From assembly GCF_000800015.1 (NCBI RefSeq), contig NZ_JUGR01000002.1:496001-560000 (forward strand): a DNA stretch of 64,000 bases, in the 5' to 3' direction. A program made the translations under genes and the position numbers. Shown one piece after another: positions 51,798 through 59,220 of the stretch. Origin of the DNA: Terriglobus sp. TAA 43 (lineage in GTDB: Bacteria > Acidobacteriota > Terriglobia > Terriglobales > Acidobacteriaceae). Within the stretch, counting starts at the first letter, position 1; each line of letters starts with the position of its first letter. The notes under the pieces are model-generated. The model worked only from the letters and a program-made list of their open reading frames with translations. It made no database searches and was not told the DNA's origin.

Positions 51798-52961
51798 TCA
51801 GTTCTCGCTTGGTTTTTCGACGTGGTCGAGGATCATGACATCAACGGCGGTCTTTTCCGCGTCGAGCTTCAAGCCGCTCTGCTGCTGGATAGCAGTGAAG
51901 ATAGGCGGCGGCGCATCCGGAGATTCGTCCGGCACAATTTTTACATTGAAGACAGCGAACTGCGTTTCGTCGGGCGTCCATGTGAGCGTGCCGTTGTAAC
52001 GGCCCTGCAATCCTGTGTGGTTCACCACGGGGCGATCAAACACCGCACCCTGGAAGCCGTGGCAGATGTCGTCCATGGTTTGATTGCGCATGATGAGATG
52101 ACCAAGCTTGGTGAACTGGAAACCGCCACCGCTATGTTCATCACCGTCGGTCTTCGTCATCTTGACGCCGTCTTTTGCGACGGTGAGGACGTAGGCTGAC
52201 ATCTGCTGCTTGCCTTCATGGAACTTCAGGCCGAAGCGTTGCGCCATCAGCTTTTGCAGCATGGCTTTTACCTGCGTTCCGGTGGGAGCACCGGGGACAT
52301 CTGGCTCACCGGTAACGATGTCGAATTTGTCGGTCTCCATCCATGCGGGACCGCCCACGATCTGCTTCGGGTTCACGTTGTAGGCGAAGGCGATCATGTC
52401 GTTGAGCGTGGTGTTAAAGGTCCGGAAGTGACGCGGCGGACCGCCGAAGCCTTTGCCTTTTTCGTCCGGCGGAGCGGGCTTAATCGTAGCGACATCCCAC
52501 GACGGATTCGCGTCTGCAGCCATGGGCGCTACGGGCTTGGGTGGTTCAGGGATAGCCCATGCTGTGTCCGAAGTAACGCGCACGAGAATCAACGGCAGAG
52601 GCTTATCGCCTTGCTTCCACTGGCCGGTGATGGTGGTTCCGTCCGGCGACAGAGTGCCGGTGTATAGGCCATCAATCGCATCGATCTTTAGAACAAGTTG
52701 ACCGTCCTGAAACGTCGTGCCGTCCACGGGAATGGGGCGTCCGCCCTGGTCAATGCTGAAGAACTGCGTCTTCAACTTGCCGTCTGCATCTTTGCTGATC
52801 TTGACGACGGTGCGGAGGTCTTTTTCCGCGTGCAGCGTGCCCTGCCAGGTGTCGTCAATGTTGGTCTTTGCCGCAGCAGCCTGTACGGCGGCGGCACGTA
52901 GCCGCGCAGGCGGGAGGCTGACCACACTGAAGGCAAGCAAGGCAAAAGCAAGGGGACGCAT
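51798..52961 (-). CDS. Secreted DUF3738/TIGR03435 protein, copy 2
   Basis: 387 aa, soil-associated TIGR03435 (DUF3738) family. Signal peptide 1-25, an N-terminal beta domain (DTWQGTLHAEKDLRTVV...TITGQWKQGDKPLPL), then the DUF3738 core: PSWDVATIKPAPPDEKGKGF, FNTTLNDMIAFAYNVNPKQI, GPAWMETDKFDIV, AQRFGLKFHEGKQQMSAYVL and the C-terminal KTAVDVMILDHVEKPSEN. It is clearly paralogous to the next upstream gene. AGGAG lies 7 nt before the ATG. Its stop touches the start of the TonB-dependent receptor. Biochemical role unknown; it may process or bind the receptor's ligand (inference). Confidence 0.92.
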   Translation of the reverse strand: MRPLAFALLAFSVVSLPPARLRAAAVQAAAAKTNIDDTWQGTLHAEKDLRTVVKISKDADGKLKTQFFSIDQGGRPIPVDGTTFQDGQLVLKIDAIDGLYTGTLSPDGTTITGQWKQGDKPLPLILVRVTSDTAWAIPEPPKPVAPMAADANPSWDVATIKPAPPDEKGKGFGGPPRHFRTFNTTLNDMIAFAYNVNPKQIVGGPAWMETDKFDIVTGEPDVPGAPTGTQVKAMLQKLMAQRFGLKFHEGKQQMSAYVLTVAKDGVKMTKTDGDEHSGGGFQFTKLGHLIMRNQTMDDICHGFQGAVFDRPVVNHTGLQGRYNGTLTWTPDETQFAVFNVKIVPDESPDAPPPIFTAIQQQSGLKLDAEKTAVDVMILDHVEKPSEN

Positions 52962-53080
52962 GGACGAACTCCTAAAGGTTTAGGTTACAAGGCTGCACAG
53001 GGATATACGTAAAGAAAGCCGATCCGTTCCACACTTTCTTTAGATTCCATTGACTCCCTTTCCGGCGGACTGTGAAGGAC

Positions 53081-54259
53081 TTAGTTGTCGCCGGGCTTTT
53101 CCACGTGATCGAGGATCATTACATCGACCGCCGTCTTTTCCGCACTAAGCTTTAAGCCCAACTGCTGGTCCATGGCAGGTGTGATGGGCGGAGGCGCGTC
53201 CGCCGATTCATCCGGAACGATCTTGACGCCGAAGATCTGGAATTGCGTCTCATCCGGTGTCCACTTGAGTGTGCCGTCAAAACGACCCGGGATGTCCGTA
53301 TGGTTCACCACGGGGCGATCAAAGACACCGTTCTGCATCCATGAAGCAAAGCCGTCCATGCTGATATTGCGGAAGATCAGACTACCCAGCTTGGGGAAAA
53401 AGAACGCTGTGGGATCATGTGGATCGGACTTGCTGGCTGTGAGTTTCGGGCCGCCTTTGGCCACACTGATGACATACGCCGACATTTGTTGCTGGCCTTT
53501 GTGGAACTTCAAGCCAAAGCGATCTGCCAACAGCTTGCGCATCATGGAGCGCACCTGATCGTCACTCGGCGCGCCGGGAACATCTGGTTCGCCGGTGGTG
53601 ATATCGAACTTATCGGACTCCATCCAGGCGGGACCATTGATGATTTGCTTGGTGTTGACCTGGTACGCAAACATCACGAGGTCATTCAGGGTGGTGTTGC
53701 CCGTGCGGAAGTGGCGTGGTGGACCACCGAAGCCTTTGCCTCTTTCATCCGGCGGAGCGGGTTTCACCGTGGCGACATCCCAGTTCGGATCGGCATCTGC
53801 AGCCATAGGTGGCATAGGCTTGGGCGGCTCCGGAATGGCCCATGCTGTTTCCTTGGTGGCGCGAGTCAGGATGAGCGGCAGAGGCTTGTCGCCCTGCTTC
53901 CAATCACCTGTGATGGTGTTGCCATCCGGCGACATCTTTCCGGTGTAGACACCGCCGATCATGTCCACCTTGAGCGTTAGTTCGCCATCGTGAAAGATAG
54001 CGTCCGTAACATCGATGGGGCGTGGGTTCTGGTCAATGCTGAAGAACTGCGCCTTGAGCTTGCCGTCTGCCATCTTGCTGATTTTGATGACGGTGCGCAG
54101 GTCTCTTCCCACATTGAGAGTTCCCTGCCAGGTGTCCGCAATGTCCGTTTTCGCAACGGCAGTTTGTGCCAATGCTGCTCGAGCAGACACAACCGTACAA
54201 GGAGCGGTAGCGAACATAACTGCGATAAAAGCGACGCGGGCACTTACACCAAAGCGCAT
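53081..54259 (-). CDS. Secreted DUF3738/TIGR03435 protein, copy 1
   Basis: 392 aa, same architecture as its downstream neighbour: signal peptide, DTWQGTLNVGRDLRTVIKI domain, and DUF3738 core (PNWDVATVKPAPPDERGKGF, GNTTLNDLVMFAYQVNTKQI, ADRFGLKFHKGQQQMSAYVI, KTAVDVMILDHVEKPGDN). By eye well over half the aligned positions are identical between the two, strongest at the N-terminus and C-terminus, so the pair arose by tandem duplication; the middle (SKSDPHDPTAFFFPKLG) has diverged. GGAG lies 7 nt before the ATG. 119 bp separate it from copy 2. First gene of the four-gene cluster. The 290 bp upstream (54260-54548) hold no gene and should contain the cluster promoter. Confidence 0.92.
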   Translation of the reverse strand: MRFGVSARVAFIAVMFATAPCTVVSARAALAQTAVAKTDIADTWQGTLNVGRDLRTVIKISKMADGKLKAQFFSIDQNPRPIDVTDAIFHDGELTLKVDMIGGVYTGKMSPDGNTITGDWKQGDKPLPLILTRATKETAWAIPEPPKPMPPMAADADPNWDVATVKPAPPDERGKGFGGPPRHFRTGNTTLNDLVMFAYQVNTKQIINGPAWMESDKFDITTGEPDVPGAPSDDQVRSMMRKLLADRFGLKFHKGQQQMSAYVISVAKGGPKLTASKSDPHDPTAFFFPKLGSLIFRNISMDGFASWMQNGVFDRPVVNHTDIPGRFDGTLKWTPDETQFQIFGVKIVPDESADAPPPITPAMDQQLGLKLSAEKTAVDVMILDHVEKPGDN

Positions 54260-54548
54260 GAGGCTACTCCCGAAGGAACCAGATTAAAGAGGCTGCACCT
54301 AGATATACGCGGCAGCGTGAGTTTGGTTGGGGAAAAATTGCAATCGTTTTCGAAAAATTCAGATGTCGGGTCGATTTTGACTTGTCTCTATCCGGCAACC
54401 GGTTTCTTCCTAAAGATTTAGTTGTTGCTTTTCCTCTTTGAACACTTCACGACGAGAACATGGACGGCGATCAAACGTGGCCATCATACCTATGTAGTTT
54501 TCTATACGCAATGGAAATTGTTCGGTTAAGTTTTGTAACGATAAAACG

Positions 54549-54582
54549 GGAATGCCGGACTTATTGTTAAGTCCGGCATTCC
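54549..54582. terminator. Intrinsic terminator of valS
   Basis: GGAATGCCGGACTTA (54549-54563), loop TTGT, TAAGTCCGGCATTCC (54568-54582): 15-bp perfect stem. On the minus strand it is followed by CGTTTTATCGTT. It lies 26 bp past the valS stop. Confidence 0.9.
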
Positions 54583-54608
54583 ATTGGCTTGCTATGTACT
54601 TACAGCTT

Positions 54609-57362
54609 TTACGCGGGTAGCGCTTCGAGTGCGGCCTTTGCCTTGTCGTAGAGCAACTGCGTTTCAGACTGTTGTTTCTTCAGGCCCTCAATGACGTTTG
54701 CCGGTGCCTTGGCCATGAAGCCTTCGTTACCCAACTGGCGGTTGGCTGCTTCGAGGCCCTTGGTCAGCTTGGCGATTTCCTTGGTAAGGCGTTCGCGCTC
54801 TGCGGGGACGTCGATCTGGCGTTCGTAGACGACCCGCACATCGAAACCCACGCCGGAACGTGCGTCGGTTCCGGTGAGAGTTTCTGATGCGAAGTCGACA
54901 TCGCTGACACGTGCCAGTTTTGCCAGCATGTCACGATGCGCGTCGGCGAGTGCAAGAGTGCGGTGGTCGCCGTGGATGAGGATGGGAGCAGCTTCTTTTT
55001 CAGGAACGCCCAAATCCTTGCGCAGGCCGCGGATGGTGTTGATAAGTTCCTGCAGCGTGCTAATGGCGGAGACTGCGGTGTCGTCTGCCGGGAAGTCGCT
55101 GGGCTGCGGGAAGCGTGTGAGTGCGATGCTCTTTGCGTAGGGCTTGCCTTCGTACAGCGCGTGCCACAGTTCTTCTGTGAGGAAGGGCATGAATGGCGAC
55201 AACAGGCGCAGCGACGCTTCGAAGACGCCGACGAGTCCTGCGAGCGAGATGGCTGTCTCCGGGTTCTGGATAGGCTGTTCGCCTTCCTTTAGTTCCGGGA
55301 AATCGAGACGCAGCTTTACGAGTTCGAGATACCAGTCGCAGAACTCGCCCCAGAAGAACTGGTAGACGGCGTTGGAGGCTTCGTCGAAACGATAGTCCTT
55401 CAGTGCCTTATCCACTTCAACGGTCACTGCATTGAGGCACGCGAAGATCCAGCGCGTTTCAATGGGCGTGATCTCTGGCAGAGCGCCGACCGGGTTCGCT
55501 GCGCCCATGGTCATCTTGTAACCAGCGGCGCGTGCGCGGTCGATCTGCAGGAAGAGGAAGCGTGCAGCGTTCCAGATCTTGTTGGCGAAGGCGCGATAGC
55601 CTTCGGTGCGCGCTTCGCTGAATGCGATGTCCGTACCGGGCGATGCCTGCGATGCGAGTGTGAAGCGCACCGCATCAGTACCGAAGCGCTCGATGATCTC
55701 AATGGGGTCGATCACGTTGCCCTTGGTCTTGGACATCTTCTGACGATCGGCATCGCGCACGAGTGCGTGGATGTAGACATCGCGGAAGGGCACGGCATCT
55801 TTCAGTTCACGCTTGCTGCCGTCGGGCATGGGCACGTCGAGCATAAAGTGTGTGCCCAGCATGATCATGCGGGCGACCCAGAAGAAGAGGATGTCAAAGC
55901 CAGTGACGAGAAGATCTGTCGGATAGAACTTCGCGGAGTCTTCCGTTGGTTCCGGCCAGCCAAAGACCGTGAACGGCAGAAGACCGCTGGAGAACCATGT
56001 GTCGAGCACGTCAGTTTCCTGCTGCAGTTCTGCGTGATCGCAGGAGCCGCAACGTTCCGGACGTGTGCGTGCAACGCAGGTGGTGCCGCACTGTGGGCAG
56101 TGATACGCCGGGATGCGGTGGCCCCACCAGAGCTGACGCGAGATGCACCAGTCATGAATGTTGCGCATCCACTCGAAGTACGTCTTGGCGTACATGGGTG
56201 GCGTGAACTTGATGTGGCCTTCTTCGACGGCTGCGATGGCCTTGTCAGCAAGCGGTTGAATCTTGATGAACCACTGCATCGACAAACGCGGCTCAATGAC
56301 TGCGCCACTGCGCTGCGATGTTGCAATCGCAAGTGTGTGGTCCTTGATTTCGACGAGCAGGCCCTGTGCTTCCAGGTCTTCGAGAATCTTCTTGCGCGCT
56401 TCGTAACGATCGAGGCCGTGATAGGGCGAGCCGGGCAGGTCGATGTGCGCGGTCTCGTCCATGATGGTTAACTCAGCTAACTGATGACGCTTGCCGATCT
56501 CGTAGTCATTCGGATCGTGCGCAGGCGTTACCTTAACAGCGCCGGTGCCGAATTCAGGCTTGGCCCATTCGTCTGCGAGCAACGGGATTTCACGGCCTAC
56601 GAGCGGCAGCTTGATGGTCTTACCGAGGAGCGCCTTGTAACGTTCGTCTTCCGGATTCACGACAACAGCAACGTCGCCCAGCATCGTTTCAGGGCGCGTG
56701 GTTGCGATGACGATGGAGCCGCTGCCGTCTGCGAAGGGATAGCGGATGTGATAAATCTTGCCGACGGTTTCCTTGTGTTCGACTTCGAGGTCGGACACGG
56801 CGGTCTGCTGGATGGGGTCCCAGTTGACGATGTAGCTGCCGCGATAGATGAGGCCCTGTTCATGCAGGCGCACGAAAGCTTCTGTCACCGCGTTGGACAG
56901 GTTCTCGTCCATGGTGAAGTATTCGCGTCCCCAGTCGACCGACGCGCCGAGGCGCTTCATCTGTGTGGTGATGGCGCCGCCGTACTGCGACTTCCACTGC
57001 CACACGCGATCGAGGAACGCGTCGCGGCCGAGTTCTTTACGGTTGGTGCCTTCGGCCTTGAGCTGCTTTTCAACCATCATCTGCGTGGCGATGCCGGCGT
57101 GGTCGGTGCCGGGTACCCAGACGCTTTCTTCGCCCAGCATGCGGTGCCAGCGGGCGAGAATGTCCATCTCCGTCTGGTTGAGCATGTGGCCCATGTGCAG
57201 ACGGCCCGTGACGTTGGGCGGCGGCAGCAGCATGACGAATGGCTTGCGGCCATCGGAGGGCTGGTTCAGCGGGGTGTCGAAAAGTTTTTCGGCGACCCAG
57301 AAGTCCGCCCATTTCTGTTCGATGGCGGCGGGGTCGTAGGCTTTGGGAAGTTCGTTCGGCAT
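54609..57362 (-). CDS. valS: Valyl-tRNA synthetase
   Basis: Class I synthetase charging tRNA-Val. HIGH-type motif HMGH (56-59, in PPPNVTGRLHMGHM), CP1 editing domain (ATTRPETMLGDVAVVVNPED, and GTGAVKVTPAHDPNDYEIG), KMSKT loop (RQKMSKTKGNVIDPIEI), anticodon domain and a C-terminal coiled coil (AERERLTKEIAKLTKGLEAA). A zinc-like CPQCGTTC...CGSC cluster is present. 917 aa, normal length. Start ATG has no Shine-Dalgarno; a terminator-like hairpin directly precedes it. Confidence 0.98.
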   Translation of the reverse strand: MPNELPKAYDPAAIEQKWADFWVAEKLFDTPLNQPSDGRKPFVMLLPPPNVTGRLHMGHMLNQTEMDILARWHRMLGEESVWVPGTDHAGIATQMMVEKQLKAEGTNRKELGRDAFLDRVWQWKSQYGGAITTQMKRLGASVDWGREYFTMDENLSNAVTEAFVRLHEQGLIYRGSYIVNWDPIQQTAVSDLEVEHKETVGKIYHIRYPFADGSGSIVIATTRPETMLGDVAVVVNPEDERYKALLGKTIKLPLVGREIPLLADEWAKPEFGTGAVKVTPAHDPNDYEIGKRHQLAELTIMDETAHIDLPGSPYHGLDRYEARKKILEDLEAQGLLVEIKDHTLAIATSQRSGAVIEPRLSMQWFIKIQPLADKAIAAVEEGHIKFTPPMYAKTYFEWMRNIHDWCISRQLWWGHRIPAYHCPQCGTTCVARTRPERCGSCDHAELQQETDVLDTWFSSGLLPFTVFGWPEPTEDSAKFYPTDLLVTGFDILFFWVARMIMLGTHFMLDVPMPDGSKRELKDAVPFRDVYIHALVRDADRQKMSKTKGNVIDPIEIIERFGTDAVRFTLASQASPGTDIAFSEARTEGYRAFANKIWNAARFLFLQIDRARAAGYKMTMGAANPVGALPEITPIETRWIFACLNAVTVEVDKALKDYRFDEASNAVYQFFWGEFCDWYLELVKLRLDFPELKEGEQPIQNPETAISLAGLVGVFEASLRLLSPFMPFLTEELWHALYEGKPYAKSIALTRFPQPSDFPADDTAVSAISTLQELINTIRGLRKDLGVPEKEAAPILIHGDHRTLALADAHRDMLAKLARVSDVDFASETLTGTDARSGVGFDVRVVYERQIDVPAERERLTKEIAKLTKGLEAANRQLGNEGFMAKAPANVIEGLKKQQSETQLLYDKAKAALEALPA

Positions 57363-57365
57363 AAG

Positions 57366-57391
57366 AAAAGGAGCGCTGTTGTGCGCTCCTT
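57366..57391 (-). promoter_or_regulatory. Hairpin directly before the valS start codon
   Basis: On the minus strand AAAGGAGCGC, loop ACAACA, GCGCTCCTTT (57366-57391), then TCTT and the ATG. The stem plus T-rich tract looks like a small terminator placed 3 nt before the start codon, and its 5' arm contains the only AAGGAG nearby. It could attenuate or block translation. The whole leader is at most 75 nt, too short for a T-box. Confidence 0.5.
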
Positions 57392-57437
57392 TCAGGATAC
57401 CGGGTTCTCAAATGTCGCGCTCGAGTAGGATCTGTAA

Positions 57438-57890
57438 ATGCCAGTAATTCAGGCTCCAAACAGCGAACTCAGCATTGAATTCAGCGAGGAACATCGAAAA
57501 GAATTCGGCCCATGCGAATGTTGCGGTGAGAATACAACCCGAGTATGGGGTTACGTTCAATCCCCAGACAGAACTCGAGCAGCTTATTTCGTTGAATGGA
57601 ACCCGAGCCACAATGGCGAGGCGGTCTTCGATTTCATCTTCGGAGACTGGGGAGAAAACTCCCATCCCAATAACCGACGAGCCGCGACAGTTTTGTTCCG
57701 CAATGACCAAGAGGCAGGTCCGGGTTTCATGGTTGGCAATGCATCTGACCGTCCAGTGGCAAAGAGCCCTCTTGTGGGTAAGGCTCTTCACCGTGAAGAT
57801 GTCATTGGAACCGATGTAGCCCCAGAAATATTTGAATTATGCGATGCCGTGTATCTTTCCGATCCACGGCTCACATTTGTCGCGACTTGA
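57438..57890 (+). CDS. Hypothetical cytoplasmic protein with CxCC motif
   Basis: 150 aa, no signal peptide or membrane helix. N-terminal strand LSIEFSEEHRKEFG leads into CECCGENTTRVWGYV, a possible metal-binding or redox cluster (C-x-C-C), followed by AAYFVEWNPSHNGEAVFDFI and GDWGE. C-terminal helix APEIFELCDAVYLSD. I do not recognise a family; compact acidic proteins like this include immunity and effector-associated proteins, but no toxin gene is adjacent. AGGA lies about 8 nt before the ATG; TAGGAT 6 nt before it could also be a -10. Divergent from valS; the 3' end is 2 bp from the convergent esterase gene. Confidence 0.7.
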   Translation: MPVIQAPNSELSIEFSEEHRKEFGPCECCGENTTRVWGYVQSPDRTRAAYFVEWNPSHNGEAVFDFIFGDWGENSHPNNRRAATVLFRNDQEAGPGFMVGNASDRPVAKSPLVGKALHREDVIGTDVAPEIFELCDAVYLSDPRLTFVAT

Positions 57891-57892
57891 GG

Positions 57893-59125
57893 TTACCGGA
57901 ACAACAGCGGTGTGAAGTCGACCAGGTCGTCGCGCCAGACCATCCAGGTGTGCATGCCGGGGGTTTCGCGGACCTGGATGCCATCTGGTTTCTCTGTGCG
58001 GATGTTGGCTTTCGCCCACTTGCCGAAGGCGCGGTTGGCGGTAATGAGAGAGTCTTCTGTGCCGCAGCTTTCCCAATACAGCTTCAGCGGCTGCTGCGTT
58101 TTGAAGTTGGGAACGATGGCTTCGAAGCCTTTGGCCCATGCCTCTTCATTCGCCGCGCTGCGCCAGCCCTCATTTGCCAGCGCGGGTGAGACGACGGCAG
58201 ATGAGAATGCGCCCACGTAAGCAAACGTCTCCGGGTGGTTCAGGCCGGTGTAGATGCTGTGGCCGCCGCCCATCGAAAGGCCTGCGATGGCGCGGTGATT
58301 GCGGTCTTTCGCGATGTTGTAACGCGCTTCAGCCATGGGGATGACTTCGTGCAGAAGCTGGTCTTCAAAGAGCTGCTGGTTCTTAAAAATCATGCTACCG
58401 ACGCGGTTCCAGCCCGCGTGGACGATGCTCATGGTGCCGTAACCGAGCGGCATAACAACAACCATTGGCTTGATCTTGCCGTCGTGGAGCAGTGTGTCCA
58501 TGATGAGGTTCGCCTGGCCTGCCTGCGTCCATCCGTTGGAGTCATCGGAGTAGCCGTGGTTCAGGTAGAGGACGGGATACTTCTCTTTGCGCTTCGGGTC
58601 GTAACCTGGCGGTGTGTAGACCCAGATGTTGCGGTAGCCGTCGTCATCGGCATCGGGCGTGACGAGTTTTGAGCGGTAGAAGAGGTGTGTGACTTCGCCA
58701 TGCGGGATGTCCTGCATCTCCCACGGGAGCGGCGTTGCTCCGGGAATGTGAACGACTGTGGTGGGGCTGATAAGGTTCGGGCGGATGGCAGCGTTGCGCG
58801 GGTCGAGTGTGCGCTTGCCATCAATGGCGAAGGTGTAGCCGTAGTAATCGGGTCGCAGCGGGCCTACGGAAGCTTCCCACACACCGTTGTTCTGGTTCTG
58901 CTGCATGTCCACGGCTTTGGCCATGCCTTCAACCGTGACCGTGACTTTCTTCGCATTAGGCGCTTCGACACGGAAGGTCACTGTGCCGTCCGTTGCAACG
59001 TCAGGCGAGACGATCTGCGGAGGAGCGACCATGCCCTGCGCGGAGGCAGGAGAGGAAGCGGTCTGTGCGTGAGCAAGGGGTAGAACAGCAAAACAAGCGG
59101 CGGCGAACAGGCTAATGGGTCGCAT
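57893..59125 (-). CDS. Secreted esterase with N-terminal CBM48-like domain
   Basis: 410 aa. Signal peptide (SLFAAACFAVLPLAHAQ), then an Ig/CBM48-like domain (about 40-125: VTFRVEAPNAKKVTVTVEG, WEASVGPLRPDYYGYTFAIDG), then an esterase-D/feruloyl-esterase alpha/beta hydrolase: YPVLYLNHGYSDDSNGW, PMVVVMPLGYG, nucleophile Ser in AIAGLSMGGGHS, Asp in CGTEDSL, His in GMHTWMVWRDDL. This layout occurs in xylan or arabinan side-chain esterases and trehalose-type hydrolases. Start ATG 59125; TACACT lies 8 nt upstream with no Shine-Dalgarno. A TTG three codons earlier is possible. Natural ester substrate unknown. Confidence 0.9.
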   Translation of the reverse strand: MRPISLFAAACFAVLPLAHAQTASSPASAQGMVAPPQIVSPDVATDGTVTFRVEAPNAKKVTVTVEGMAKAVDMQQNQNNGVWEASVGPLRPDYYGYTFAIDGKRTLDPRNAAIRPNLISPTTVVHIPGATPLPWEMQDIPHGEVTHLFYRSKLVTPDADDDGYRNIWVYTPPGYDPKRKEKYPVLYLNHGYSDDSNGWTQAGQANLIMDTLLHDGKIKPMVVVMPLGYGTMSIVHAGWNRVGSMIFKNQQLFEDQLLHEVIPMAEARYNIAKDRNHRAIAGLSMGGGHSIYTGLNHPETFAYVGAFSSAVVSPALANEGWRSAANEEAWAKGFEAIVPNFKTQQPLKLYWESCGTEDSLITANRAFGKWAKANIRTEKPDGIQVRETPGMHTWMVWRDDLVDFTPLLFR

Positions 59126-59170
59126 GGATTGCAAGTGTAGCGCGTTGCGATAAACCCGTGTAGTGCATGA

Positions 59171-59198
59171 AAAGAGGCAGCCCGAAGGCTGCCTCTTT
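59171..59198 (-). terminator. Intrinsic terminator of bamD
   Basis: On the minus strand AAAGAGGCAGCC, loop TTCG, GGCTGCCTCTTT (59171-59198), followed by TCATGC. A 12-bp stem with a stable UUCG tetraloop, 22 bp past the stop. Confidence 0.8.
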
Positions 59199-59220
59199 CG
59201 TTGCGATGACTCGCTGGTGT

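Noticed and set aside
57363-57437. T-box riboswitch before valS
   Set aside because: Leader is at most 75 nt and lacks specifier-loop and T-box sequence; only a simple hairpin is present.
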